A stretch of DNA of 64,000 bases. Origin: Zopfochytrium polystomum. Lineage: Eukaryota > Chytridiomycota > Chytridiomycetes > Chytridiales > Chytridiaceae. Numbering within the stretch: position 1 is the stretch's first letter; the number at the start of each line of letters is the position of its first letter. This document shows positions 39,257 to 50,152 of the stretch, piece by piece. Position numbers and translations under genes: made by a program. The stretch is from assembly GCA_025765615.1 (NCBI GenBank), contig JAIVFJ010000270.1:18269-82268 (forward strand), read 5' to 3'. A model generated the notes under the pieces. It worked only from the letters and a program-made list of their open reading frames with translations, had not been told where the DNA came from and did not search any database.

Positions 39257-40514
39257 ATGGCCCGCATCGCCGCAACCGCCTCCGTGGCCGTGCTAGCCGC
39301 CGCCGTGACCGCCGTCGCGGTCCCCGTCGCAACAGATCCAAAGCAACGCCCGTCCATCCCCATCGAGTTCGGCGTCGGCCGCACCGACGACAAGTACTAC
39401 ATCGCCCGCGTGTCGTTCGACAACCAGTCGTTCCCTCCTCTCCTCGTCGACTTTGCGTCCGCAGACACCTTCATCGCCGGTGCGGACTGCCGCTATACCA
39501 CCTCCAACGCCTCCTGCACCGCATCGCCCGCCGATGCCTTCACCACCACAGCCGCCACCCGCCTCTGGGACCCGTCCACCAACGTCTTTGGCACCATCGT
39601 CGGCGAGGGCGGCGTCCTCGGCCGCATGGCGAACCTCTCCACCGTCCTCGGCGACAGCCTCTCCCTCCCCGCCTTCCCCACCCCGATCATCTACTCCGCC
39701 GCCCTCAACGAGTTCCAGGACTACTCCTTCGCCGGCCTCCTCAGCTTCGCCATGCAAAACGTCAGCGGGTTTATTGGCTCTACGGCGCACTCCCGCTCTT
39801 CGAAGCCCTCGTCGAATCCGCCGCCGTCGACGCCCCAGTCTTCTCCGCGACCTTCCCGCGCTTGAACGCCGGACTCTGCCTCCGCCGGCCGCCTGGCCCT
39901 CGGCTGGTACGACGATGAGGAACCCGTCGCGTTCACAAACGTGACCCCGATCATCAACTTGAACTACGACTCGTTCCCCGAAACTTACCAGAACTGGAAC
40001 GTGCCACTGACCGGCATCCGCGTCAATGGCGTCGACGTCCCGCTGATCAACGGCTCCATCGCCCCGCCAACGGTCCTGGGTCTCGTCGACTCGGGCGACC
40101 AGTTCGTCGGCTTCCGCTCCGCACAGATCGACGCCATGGCCCCGCTGATGCCCGGCTTCCGCGACCTCGGCGCGTACGCCCAGGTCGAGTGGCCCTGCGA
40201 CCAACCGCAGCTATCGAGGTCTCCGTCGGCGACCAGTGGCTCGCCATCGACCCCCTTGACCTCCTCGTCCCCGGCAAGCACCGGGTCGTCAACGGCACCG
40301 TCTACTGCCAGGGCGGCATGAACGCCTGGACCGCTGGTTCGGCGACGCCATCCTCGGCGTGCCGTTCCGCAGGAGCGTGCTGTCGGTCTTTGACTACGGA
40401 TCCACCGACCTCGCGTCCCCCGCACCGCGCGTCGGCTTCGCCCCGCGCGTCGACAGGGACAGGGCGATCGCGGACCATGCGGGGAAGTTCAGGAAGAGAG
40501 TCGGGTTGGAATAA
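39257..40514 (+). pseudogene. Pepsin-like (A1) aspartic protease family protein, frameshifted
   Basis: The ATG at 39257 begins a signal peptide (MARIAATASVAVLAAAVTAV). The mature part starts with FGVGRTDDKYYIARVSFDNQ and the first active-site position LLVDFASADTF, where the family has DTGS, so Thr and Gly are replaced. The second lobe has LGLVDSGDQFVGF (family: DTGT) and the C-terminal hallmark AILGVPFRRSVLSVFDYGS, RVGFAP. Frameshifts near 39770, 39870, 40195 and 40340 break the frame into five parts that together cover a full-length protease of about 415 residues. If the frame is really intact, the altered first motif would make it doubtful as a protease. GC-rich with normal host codon use. 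Confidence 0.68.
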
Positions 40515-41329
40515 AGACACCCCTAAAGAAAAAGAGTAGTGTATGCTGGGGTTTGCTTTTTGTGTTGTCCCAGAGGTGGGGTTAAGCCCCTTTTTTTCCA
40601 TGGAGCATTTTTTTAGAATTTCTCCTTCCCATTTCTTGTTCTCCTTGCTCTCTCGGAGTAGCGTGAAGTCTTTTTTTTTTTTTTTAAGCTTGCTGTCAAC
40701 CAGTCAACCGGTCAACCGAACCTCAAAATCTTGAAAAAAAGACCACCGGCCCCCTTGATTTAAGAGAAAGATTGTTTGAATACCGTCGCGTTCCAAGACC
40801 TCTCGATGGAGGTCCTCTCCTCTCTCAGGGTCGAATCTTCGGCCGCGGTCCCCTTGTCTTCGTCGAGTTTTCGTCGTTCGCTGAAGTGGGCGATCAAAAC
40901 CGACCACCCCCAATCCCCGACCAAGCATTCACCGCGAAGCGGGAATTCTGCTCTACTGTTGCTTCAAAGTCCTTAACAATGACGAAAATTTCCGAAACTG
41001 CTGCTGGTGAAAATGGGTGCTAGCGTTATTCAGTTGTACCAAATAAATACGCTCAGAAAAGGCAAGGAACTGCACACAACCCCAAACGGGCAGAAGATTG
41101 GAGGAAGATTGAGCTTGCTTGAATCGAAGCTCTCCAAGATGTTGGGGGCTCTAATGGTCTGAGGACGTCCAACCTTCCGTATTGCTGCTGCTGCAGGGTT
41201 GCGAACAAAATGCCGTCCGAAGGTTTTCTTTTTTCATGATGGGATGAATCTGCGATGCGAAAGCCCACAATCATGAACGACTTTTTGGGTCCCCCCAGCT
41301 CACAAAAGATAAGACGCGTCGTTTGACCA
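40515..41329. other. Intergenic stretch
   Basis: Contains T- and A-runs (40671-40685) but no coding signature. It is the shared 3' region of the protease-like gene and the MED11-like gene. Confidence 0.4.
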
Positions 41330-41861
41330 CTAAGCCGACCCGGCACTCGCTCGCAACGCCTCCTTTATTACCCTCAACGCCTCCACAATGTTTTCAAAGT
41401 CCTTCTCTCCTCCCTCGGCCGACCCACGATACGGCAGCGGCCTCAAATTGCCCCCGACCCCCGCCAAGGGAGTCGACGTTACCGACGCCAAAGCAGACAA
41501 TACCCCCGCGTCGGCCAAGTACCAAAAGATGCGTCGCGAACCCACTTGGAGTTCCTGTAAATGCCTTCAGTGGGTATGGATGACGTTGAAAACACGGTGA
41601 GACTACAACGTTCACGATCTTCATGTAGTCGCCGTAGCGGAGGATCACGTCTTCTTTTGCGGTTTCCACGTTGTTGCCGTCGGCGGCTGATGACTCGATT
41701 ACTAAAGCGCCCAACTCTAGCATCTTGGCAATACGCTGGTTGAGAGAGATAGGGGGGAGGAGGGGAAGGGCCGTGGTGGCTTTAATCAAATTGGTCGATC
41801 AGGCTGCACCCATCCATACCTTCTCGATGCCCTGGACTTGAATTAGGAGCGTATCTGTCAT
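41330..41861 (-). CDS. Small three-exon protein (130 aa) resembling Mediator subunit 11
   Basis: Exons 41820-41861, 41610-41735 and 41330-41554 are all in phase 0, with introns of 84 and 55 bp (GT-AG). The protein starts MTDTLLIQVQGIEK, then RIAKMLELGALVIES, KEDVILRYGDYMKIVN and VGSRRIFWYLADAG, and ends in a helix DFENIVEALRVIKEALRASA. The order (an N-terminal helix with I-x-x-I-E-x-R-I-x-x-L-L-E followed by a short linker and a Y/F-rich helix) matches Mediator head subunit Med11, a small helical protein that pairs with Med22. Gene structure is certain; the name is a fold-pattern inference. Confidence 0.62.
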
Positions 41862-42929
41862 GGCGTGTCACGCTGGGCGGGGCAATGACAAAACAATTAA
41901 AACAATTCTTTCATACACCATGAGATTTAAGCTGACTTTGAGCGGGGTGACAATTGGCTTCGCTGAGGTCGAAGGGGGTACATATCCACTCACTTTTGGA
42001 TAAAGCCTGTTTCGTCAATAGGAATGTCGGCCTTGGTAGCTGAGGTTTGGGGCGATAATTTTGGTGGTCGTTATGGATAAGATGGATGGATGGATGGATG
42101 GTGAAGATGTTGTTTAAATTGGGTTTACCCGGGCGTGCCGCCCCTCGGAGGAGGTTGGAGGGTGTTTAGCGGACGTGCGTTTTGTGTGCATGCATATAAT
42201 GTACGTGTATGCTGACGCGGCAGAAGGCCAGGTCCCGGAGGATTCCTTTTGAGTGGCCCGAAAGGTTCAACCTCCCTTTTCTCGCTTTTTTCAATGACTG
42301 AAGTGGTGTTCAATCGGTTTTCAGGGTTTTTGGGCAGCCTCCGGGGTCTGGCTGAAGGCTGGCGGGTTCCTCGCAGGAATCAGAAAAGGAGAAAGCCTCA
42401 CCATCAACCGCACCAGCAGCAGCAGCAGCAGCAGCGTCTTCATCGAGCAAGCCTCACGTCGTGTTCGGGTAAGAGTCGGGTGGGAGAAGGGGAGAGCAGA
42501 CAGTGAGAGATCAGGGAGGTTGGATCGTGATCTCGGCTCCTCACATTTCCCTCTTGCTGACCAACCGTCCGCCCGCCTGAAAAAAAAGAGGGAAAAAAAC
42601 GGAAATCACTTCGAACGACAAGCACAATGACATTCGGAACGGGTAAAGTCAACGAGGGTCGACATCTTGACCCCTCGTTGCTCATGTGCTTGTTATTTGC
42701 AGGTTTCGGCGGCCGCATCTCCGACCTGGCTACGATGAGGGATGGTTAGGGCTCACGGGCACTACGAGGTTCAGTGTAGGCGTTCTACAGTTTGCCGGGA
42801 CGCTGTTTCCAATACGCTTCCCTTGGCTCAGTTTTGCGAACAAGCGCCGTCTCTCCATGGTTTTCCGTGGTTCCGAGTTTTGAGAGTTTGCGTGGGCTCT
42901 CTTTAAATGGCTTTCGAAGGGAGGAAAGT
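41862..42929. other. Intergenic stretch with a possible exon at 42293-42470
   Basis: An ATG at 42293 (MTEVVFNRF) and an alternative frame across a CAG/AGC repeat (VWLKAGGFLAGIRKGESLTI, then a Ser run and VFIEQASRRVR before GTAAG) look like an exon of a small membrane-protein gene, but I could not extend it. A GGAT tetranucleotide run lies at about 42083-42100. Confidence 0.3.
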
Positions 42930-43002
42930 GCTCTGTACAGGGATCGAACCTGTGACTTTAGCGTTATTAGCACTACACTCTAACCAACTGAGTTAACAGA
43001 GC
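42930..43002 (-). tRNA. tRNA-Ile (anticodon AAT)
   Basis: 73 nt, a full cloverleaf: acceptor GCTCTGT/ACAGAGC (7 of 7 pairs), D-arm CTCAGTTGGTTAGAG, anticodon stem TAGTG/CGCTA (one G-U) around the loop CTAATAA, and T-arm ACAGGTTCGATCCCTGT. No intron. Confidence 0.95.
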
Positions 43003-43063
43003 TCGATCCTCATCTCAATCTATTCATTATATGATACATTCTGTCTCAAGGCCTCATCGACGG

Positions 43064-43150
43064 CTACGTGTCGAACTCAGACGAGAAGCCGTAGTCGTAG
43101 TACACGTCGACAGCATCTCTGTTGCGATACTTTTTTTTGAGAGAGGCCAT
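43064..43150 (-). CDS. Small ORF (28 aa), possible last exon
   Basis: Encodes MASLKKKYRNRDAVDVYYDY plus GFSSEFDT. Lys/Arg-rich start and Tyr/Asp-rich end. It could be a tiny gene or the last exon of a gene on the minus strand. No family is recognised. Confidence 0.28.
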   Translation of the reverse strand: MASLKKKYRNRDAVDVYYDYGFSSEFDT

Positions 43151-44747
43151 GGAGCTGGGAGATTGTGCTGGGTGGTTGCGGTGGGGTGATGCCCCCCAGT
43201 TTTCATGGGAGCTGAAATAGGTGAAGCAACGATAACGGAAGCAGACAAATTCAGTGACGCACACCGTGCAGCAGGGCGCCTCTTTGGGGGATATTGGGGG
43301 CCATTGGGGATGCCGCCGACCTTTGGTCGGCGGTGCTTCGACTCCGACGCGACAAAGGCTCCGACGCTCAGACGGGGGCGTCGAAAAAAGAGGAAGCTTC
43401 CGACAAAGAGTGATCTCTCCGTATGTTCACTCATCTCTGAACTCGCGTAAAAGCTAAAGTGGGGTATAGGCAGGGCGTAAAGTGCAGAATTTTTGCCTTC
43501 AGCTGCCAAAAATTTTCGACTCTTTTTATTCATCGAACGCGCTTGCCATTGGCGGCAACTCCTGTACACTGTTGAAGACTGTGTGTTTCACCTTGCGGCC
43601 GGCAGTGCTGCATCTGGGAACACGATGACATCCTTGGGTCGTGGCGAAGATGCGTGTCGGCACACAAAAAAAAAAAAAAAGTTGCCAGAACCGAACGAGC
43701 ACTCTTTGCCATTGTAATTGTCGTGTGTGGTCGCCATTTTATCGTCCGAAGCGTTGAGTGTTTCCTTGGTTTGTGCCAGCTATCAGTATCCAGCCCAAGC
43801 AAGATGATACAACCCTTCCACCACCCGGTTACGTCGCGCCTGATATTGGGTGCGCATCTATCGTTCGCATCTGGCCCATCGCTGCATTGTCTTGGAACTC
43901 TTGATTCGTCCAGCCTGAAATTCAAGCCTCTATTTGGAGAAAAGCGGCCACCCGCAACAAACAAGGCATTTGACGATTGCAAGAAGAGAAATAAGGGATG
44001 CGAGCACAGACCGTGAGTCTGCCAAGAAGAAAGCTCGTACAAACTGCCAAACGATCACGGATTTCTTCAGGCAGCACGAATGAATTGTGAAGAGGGCTTG
44101 TCGTGTGGTGCGAAGAAAGAGAGCAACAAACCAAAGATCTTGCGTCTCGCTCTCTCAAACAGACTGACTCTCTCGCTCGCTTCCTTACGCCCAATTCCAG
44201 CATGCTTCAATAATGAATGGAAGAAACGTAGGAAGTTTGTTGGAGTCGCCATGAATTGTATCATTCCTAACAATTGCGGCTTTGTCGTACGAAGTGATTT
44301 GGATGAGGCTACGGCGGGCTGCTTCTTGCTCGCCATTGTTGGTGGAGTGGCGATGGATATGAAGAAGGGGAGAGAGGACAAGAGGCAGACTGAGAGACAA
44401 ACCACCTAGCCCCCAATTATTAGAAAGATTTTCCATGTGCGGCAACCTTCCAAAAATGGGAAACTGCAAAACATGACAAACTGGTTTGCAACGAAAGCCT
44501 TTCCAACAAAAGCGCCCCTTGCGAGGAGCTTTCAGCAAAAGAAACGTTTTGATGGGTCCAAAAAGGCAGTTTGCAGCGGTGGCGGAAAAATTGTGCAACG
44601 TTTTGTTTGTCTGTTCCCAACAAAAAAGAGGGGGGTTTGACAACCCCTAATATTTCCGAATTTTTCCGCAGCAGATCCGCCGCCTCGGGACGGTTTGTTT
44701 TGACGGAGGACACAAATGAACACACGAACAACAATCGAAGGCCAGCC
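43151..44747. other. Stretch without a confident gene
   Basis: Open frames occur on both strands, but none shows a domain, a signal sequence or consistent splice signals. A-runs at 43666-43680. Confidence 0.35.
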
Positions 44748-44757
44748 TATAAATAAA
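44748..44757 (+). promoter_or_regulatory. TATA box TATAAATAAA of the dehydrogenase gene
   Basis: TATAAATA lies about 120 bases upstream of the dehydrogenase ATG, with a CA-rich leader between them. Confidence 0.55.
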
Positions 44758-44794
44758 AACGCGCCTATCCCTCGCGCACTCTCATAGTCAAACA

Positions 44795-44857
44795 AACACA
44801 CACACACACACACACACTCACACTCACACTCACACACACTCACACATACACACACTC
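44795..44857 (+). repeat. (CA)n / CACTCA repeat in the 5' leader
   Basis: CA dinucleotides and CACTCA units fill most of the leader of the dehydrogenase gene. Confidence 0.85.
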
Positions 44858-44869
44858 TCTTTCTCCCAA

Positions 44870-45614
44870 ATGTCAACTCCGACTGTAGTTTTCATCACCG
44901 GCGCCAACAGCGGCATCGGCTTCGACACCGCCGCTCTTCTCGCCTCGGCGCCCGACGCCCGCTACCACGTCCTGCTGGGCGTCCGCTCCGTCGAAAAGGG
45001 CCAAAAGGCCGTCCAAGACATCCGCGCGCGCGGCTCAACCGCTCCGCTCACCCTTATTCGCATCGACGTCTCGGACCCAGCATCTGTCCGCGCCGCCGCC
45101 GATCAAGTGGCCGCCGAGATCGGCCGCGTCGACGTCCTCGTCAACAACGCCGGCATCGTCGTCACATCCGGCGACCTCGCGACCCAGCTGCGCGACACCT
45201 TCGCCACCAACTCGACCGGCCCCGCGATCGTCACCGACGCCTTTGTCCCGCTCCTCAAAAAGTCGGCGGACCCCCGTCTCCTCTACGTGTCCAGCGCGCT
45301 CGGCTCAATCGGCGACGCCGCGTCGTGGAGTTACGGCGTGTTCGCCCCCCGCGTACCGCATGAGCAAGGCGGCCCTCAACATGCTGGCCGCGTACCACCA
45401 CCGCGAGTTTGCAGAGTGGGGCTGCAAGGTGTGGACAATGTGCCCTGGCTACGTCGTCACCAACCTGACGGGCGAGGCGGACCGCGCAAACAGGGTTGCG
45501 CGCGGTGCCCTCAGCTCAGAGACGAGTGCTGCGACCATCGAGTCAGTCGTTCAAGGCAAGAGGGTTGCCGACGTGGGCAAGTTTATCCACAAGGACGGGG
45601 TGTACGAGTGGTGA
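44870..45614 (+). CDS. Short-chain dehydrogenase/reductase (one frameshift in a C-run)
   Basis: The ATG at 44870 gives VVFITGANSGIGFDTAALLA (TGxxxGIG nucleotide-binding motif), DVSDPASV, VDVLVNNAGIV (NNAG), a Ser in LLYVSSALGS and, after a frame change in CGCCCCCCGCG near 45348, the active-site AYRMSKAALNML (YxxxK), then CPGYVVTNLTG. It ends at 45614, giving about 247 residues, the usual classical SDR length. The pattern is close to cytosolic carbonyl reductase-like fungal SDRs; the substrate is unknown and the cofactor is probably NADP(H). The frameshift sits in a six-C homopolymer between Ser and Tyr of the active site, so an assembly indel is more likely than real loss. No intron. Confidence 0.85.
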
Positions 45615-45620
45615 TGCTCT

Positions 45621-45661
<41 letters not shown>
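45621..45661 (+). repeat. (GT)n microsatellite
   Basis: About 20 GT units immediately after the dehydrogenase stop codon. Confidence 0.95.
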
Positions 45662-46105
45662 TTGAAGCCGTTGGTCTCAACATGATTTCGGTTTGGTTGC
45701 GGACTTGGCACAGCCCCTCCTTTATTTTTCTTCATATAATTATTACACAATTCCGACAGGCGCGAGGTTAGGGCGGAAGTAATAAAACGTTGGTTACTTT
45801 TTCCAAAACGGGTCGCTCAATTAGCAGACACTGTGCGTGCACTCCCCAAACAAATTCCTCTTGGTTGTTTGTTCCCTCCGCGTCAGATTGAAGACACGCA
45901 CGTCGCCCAAATTCGTCCCGCGCCCCCAGCGGTCGTTGGTGTGCGGCGGAAAACTTCGCGGCTGAGCACACTGACACTGAAGGCTAAGCGTAAAGGCGTC
46001 AGTAATATTTAAATCGCAACGAGATTGTTTCGTTTCACGCCGCCACTCTGAAACAGCCGCACTTCCCTGAGTAATCTCAACCACCCAGCCTCAACCAAAA
46101 CGACC
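45662..46105. other. Intergenic stretch
   Basis: No gene is seen; ordinary intergenic sequence. Confidence 0.35.
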
Positions 46106-46931
46106 ATGCTTCTTGCCAAGTCTGTCGTCCTCTCTCCTCTTCATCGCAACCATTCTCATCGCTGCCGTATGGTCCGCCGTCGCCGATCCCAGCACTCCCG
46201 GCGGCAGCGGCGGCCGCAACCTCAGTTGGGTTATTAGTTTCCTCTGTCGCTCTGACTTTTCTTGACTTCCCCCCTCGAATCTCCTTCTTCCATCCAGACT
46301 TGCCCCCACCGCCCCCCCGAATTAGAGTACCGCAAAGTAAGGTCATCAATTTTGGTGTGCTTTCTTTCCCTTCCCGCACTGACCACTGTTTCGGCCACTT
46401 CATCGACTTCGTGCGCGGATCGCCGGTCCAGGAGGAGGTGAGGTCCGGTGATAGTGGGTCATCTCGCGATCAACCTTTTATGGCTATTTTGAGGCTAACT
46501 AGGCGCTCTTTCGTGTTACGCGCTCCAAAGCGGAACGTTCCCGATCTCCGTCGCCGGAAGGACGTCAGTATCATGTCACCGCTTTAGCGTTCTTGACCTA
46601 ACGACTTTGTTTTCCACAAAAAAAAAGGTCCAATTGAAGGTCCCAGGCGTAAGCACCGTTTTTTCCTTCCGTCCTATTTTCTGTTCCTGTTTCGACTTGC
46701 ATGCCCACCTCCAAATCCGTCCTGAACAACTCCCCAACCCGCCCCCCCGCGCAAACCCCATCCCAGATCGAGAAAACGCCCGTCGAGAGCGCGAAAATCA
46801 ACGTGCTCGCTGGGAGCGAGAAAGTAAGTAACACCCAGCTCTGTAAACCGTTTTGCTGATACCCTGCTTTCCCCTCAGACCGCCAGCCACCTGAGAATGG
46901 GGGTGCGGGCAACGCTGCCCCGGCCGCCTGA
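46106..46931 (+). CDS. Small secreted or membrane-anchored hypothetical protein, micro-exons (model approximate)
   Basis: A hydrophobic start (LPSLSSSLLFIATILIAAVW, SAVADPS) is reached from the ATG at 46106 with one frame change. Candidate exons follow: LPPPPPRIRVPQ (acceptor CATCCAG at 46298), a short exon around 46640-46650, and DRENARRERENQRARWERE (acceptor CATCCCAG at 46765), joined to NRQPPENGGAGNAAPAA with the stop at 46931. Splice sites are good (GTAAGT, CCCTCAG), but the middle part is uncertain. The C-terminal helix is Arg/Glu-rich. No domain is recognised. Confidence 0.4.
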
Positions 46932-47281
46932 CTCAATGTTGCATCCCCGTGGTCGTCGGCCGAATAAATTGGGGTGGTGGCACTATGGGTGGGGAGGGGG
47001 GGCTTTTTCAAAGCGCAACAAATATACAGTTCGCTTTACTTGTACTGTACTTGCCCATCAGCAAATCAACAACCCTCGCTCAACATCACCGTGAATGCAC
47101 GCCGCGCTTGTTCTTGCCTTGCATCCTAGATTGCGCAGCGCGCCGCACCAAAGACGAGCGATGTGCTTCCTCGCCAATTGCTCGCCCAAGTCCGTGGGGC
47201 AAACGCGACCGCTCCCCCCCAACCCGAGGGAAATCAGATCGGCAGTCGCGTCGGCGGCATCGATGCGTGCCCGGGAAGCGG

Positions 47282-47629
47282 TCACCAACAACAGGCGGTC
47301 GCGGTCAAGGAAGAAAGTGCCAAGGCAGCCTCTTTCGTGTGCCGTGCTGTTGTCGCAGCCGTAAAACGCGTCTCGTCGGCTGCTGCGGGCAGCAAGTCAC
47401 TCTTCGTTAAAGGGTTAAGGCGCTGGTGGGCGATGAAGAAGAGGATCTCGACGGGAAGATCCGGCAGCCCAGCGACTGCGGCTTCCGCTCCTTCGAGCAG
47501 CGTGCATTCCGGAGGGTATGGACTTTTCCGGATAGAGAGGCGCAAATCTGCGGAAACACCGATCACGCGGACATGAACCAGGTAACGGTATCCGCCGGAC
47601 ATGAACCTTGGGGTGGTATTCTCTGGCAT
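47282..47629 (-). CDS. Possible F-box-containing ORF
   Basis: The minus-strand frame contains GLPDLPVEILFFIAHQRL, similar to the start of an F-box, then an Ala/Thr-rich tail. The opposite strand also has long open frames, so coding direction is unsure. Confidence 0.28.
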   Translation of the reverse strand: MPENTTPRFMSGGYRYLVHVRVIGVSADLRLSIRKSPYPPECTLLEGAEAAVAGLPDLPVEILFFIAHQRLNPLTKSDLLPAAADETRFTAATTARHTKEAALALSSLTATACCW

Positions 47630-47929
47630 TCCAATGCAGATACAGACCTTCCAATATCCGCTCCAAATCCGGCAGAGGCCATCATTACTCAGAGCGGACT
47701 TAGTTTTTAAAAAAACTAACTGCTCCGCAACTGCTTGCAGTTACCCCAAAAACGCCCATTGTGGCTGCAGATATTGCGGAGGACCGCACTCTCTGCAATT
47801 TTTTTTGGTCAGTTCCGCCTAACAGTCTTGTCCTAAAATGCACCTGCAGAGCCATAGTTGTTTGTTGGTTGGGTGGACAGCGCCTGCGATGATAGAGTGG
47901 TGGAGTTGTGCAGTCATGACAGAATAGCT

Positions 47930-48235
47930 GACAAGCAGAGTGGAGTGGCAGAGTTGCAGGTATGCGGAGTAGCGGCAGAGTAGCAGAGTTGCCGAGTTTG
48001 GCCTAGCGGCGTAGTAGCAGAGTGACAGAGTCGGAGAGTCAGGGAGTTGCAGAGTTGCGGTGGAGTAGTGCAGTCGCAGAGTAGCAGAGTGAATCAGAGT
48101 GGCAGATTCGCAGTGCAAAGCAGAGTTGCAGAGTAGCAGGGTTTCAGAGTTGCAGAGCTGTGGAGGCAACAGAGCGGCAGAGCTGCAGAGTAACAGAAGC
48201 GCAGAGTAACATAGTTGCCAAGTTGGAGAGTCTGG
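47930..48235 (+). repeat. Degenerate minisatellite, GCAGAGT-type units
   Basis: About 300 bases of irregular units GCAGAGT(T/A)(G) such as GAGTTGCAGAGTAGCAGAGT. Unit length drifts between 9 and 12 bases. On the minus strand it gives an artificial Ser/Leu/Cys-rich frame. Confidence 0.8.
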
Positions 48236-48289
48236 ACTCCCAGACTCCGCAACTTGGCAACTCAATTCCGCATGAAAGTCAAAAAATAG

Positions 48290-48722
48290 ACCCGAGGGCG
48301 AAGGGGTGGAAGCCGAACGCGGCCGAGATCACCAAGCAGATTACGGATCAGCAGAAGCGGGTCGGGCTACCCACGGCGAGGTCCGCACTGATAAGGTGCG
48401 CGTCGATTGCACAAAGTGGACGGAATCGGAAGGGATGGAGTGGGGGAGACTTGAATTTTTCTTCTCTTTCGAGGGGGTTCCCTCCCGTTCCCAGTGACGA
48501 ACTCCAAGCGACAGCACCGCTCGGACTGCAGCTGTACCGGCGTGCGGGCGGTGGGTGCGCGAAGCCCGCCGCAAGCGGCGCGACGGCGAAATGTGCGGGG
48601 CTGTGGCTGCTCCAAAGGGCGCTGCAACGGCGACGACGACGACCGCGAAGGTGGCGGCGGGGAAGGCGAAGGAGCCAGCGGCGAAACCTGCGGCAAAGGC
48701 GGCGAGCGGGAAGAAAAAGTGA
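48290..48722 (+). CDS. Unidentified coding-like region with Lys/Ala-rich C-terminus
   Basis: Begins in the frame DPRAKGWKPNAAEITKQITD, QQKRVGLPTARSAL. After an AG acceptor at 48494 a GC-rich segment leads to AKVAAGKAKEPAAKPAAKAA, SGKKK and a stop at 48722. The tail resembles basic tails of nuclear or ribosome-associated proteins. The two parts are not in one frame. Function and exon structure are open. Confidence 0.33.
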
Positions 48723-49703
48723 TTTGCAAGAGGACTGACGGTAGGTTCGCTTACCACATTGATGATTGATGAAGCGCGCAAATGCATGCAATACTGCGGT
48801 TGTTGCATTCGAAATCTCGCTTTTCTCCAGCCGGTCAGGGATCGCGCCCGGAGTTCTTCATTGGAGAATCCCAAAGTGGACGCAAACTTAGGTCGCCACA
48901 TGCGAAAACCGAGAAACGCAACGAACTGGTGTTTGAGTGAGGAGCGGCGAAACCAGTGCCTGGGCCGGTAACAGCTAGCTGCCTCTCGCGACCCCCGGCT
49001 GCGCTGCCATTTCCGCCTCGCTCGCAAGCCCGACACGAAACGTCCGCGTCACATTTGGGGCGAGTGCGAAGCAGCAGCTTCATAGACCACACGCGGTTGG
49101 CGCTTTCCACCGGGGCGCTCTCAACCAGAGCGCGGGGCCGCCCACGACCGACTTTTCCTCGTAGAAGGTCTCGGCATCGGAGGCCTATTGTGTTTCCGGG
49201 AACCAAGCGATAGCACCGTTCGGAAGGGCAGAGCCGACGGCGGCGAGCGCAATCCACCGTTGCCTCCGCGTATCTGGCAGACCCAACCAATCCGGCCAAC
49301 GACCGGGGCGCAGCCCTCACACACTCACAATCCCGCGCACGGTCGTCGCCCCTTTGCCGCTCTGCACGGACGCGTTCTGTGCGGTACTAGAGCATGCGCG
49401 GAAATGCGAGCGTGGGCAAAGGGGGTTGTGGCGACAATTGCAGACGTCTAGGGCACACTGTATCTGCCGATATGGTCGCGGTGCCGGTCAAGGCTGTCAT
49501 ACCAGAACGTCATACCAGAACGTCGAACTGAGGCGGTCTGTCCCATAACCGAGCCTCTACATACTTTATTTCTGAATTTTGAGCGAAAGCCGCGGTCCTC
49601 ATGCAACGGTGTCGCAGGAACAGCGGGTGCATTGGCACTGACACAGCACGACCTAATTGGTGGCACCGAACCCGCAACGCACTTGCCAATGCGCCCCCAA
49701 TGG

Positions 49704-49712
49704 TTATATAAG
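49704..49712 (+). promoter_or_regulatory. TATA box of the U6 gene
   Basis: TTATATAAG lies about 25-30 bases upstream of the U6 5' end, as expected for an externally promoted Pol III gene. Confidence 0.75.
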
Positions 49713-49734
49713 AGTGAGTGACCTTCTATGAGAT

Positions 49735-49766
49735 GTCTGTCCCTGGAAACAGGGCAGACACATATG

Positions 49767-49797
<31 letters not shown>

Positions 49798-49860
49798 GGC
49801 TCCCTGTGCAAGGATGACACGCAAAACTAGAGTGGATTCCCCCTCGGGGGACATATTTTT
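49735..49860 (+). ncRNA. U6 spliceosomal snRNA
   Basis: The core is unmistakable: ATTGGAACGATACAGAGAAG, ATTAGCATGG and GCAAGGATGACACGCAAA. It has the ACAGAGA box that pairs with the 5' splice site, the AGC catalytic triad and the ISL strands. The 5' end folds as a hairpin GTCTG-T-CCCTG/CAGGG-CAGAC capped by GAAA, and the 3' part has an extra hairpin TCCCC-CTCG-GGGGA before the T-run terminator (49856-49864). The RNA catalyses pre-mRNA splicing in the nucleus, matching the many introns in this window. Confidence 0.95.
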
Positions 49861-50152
49861 TTTTCTATGCTGCCCTTTCCACCCGCAGGCGCTGTGAGTG
49901 GAGCAGTGAGCGAGTCCGTGCCCGCCAGTTGTTGTTGTTGGCTTGACCGCATGAGCGTCTGTCCATCCTCACAACCTCTTTCACATACGATCGCGAGCAA
50001 GGATAAATACACCACGGGGACCGGACTAAACAGCGACAAAGTAGAGACGGTCATGGGTGTACCATCCGCATCTCGCCGACACAGATGCGAGGGGAGTATT
50101 CACAATCAAAGCAATCTGTACTGTGTGCGGAAAGGGATTTTGGTTTCTTGTC

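Noticed and set aside
47819..48265. 148-residue minus-strand Ser/Leu/Cys-rich protein
   Set aside because: Direct translation of the minisatellite.
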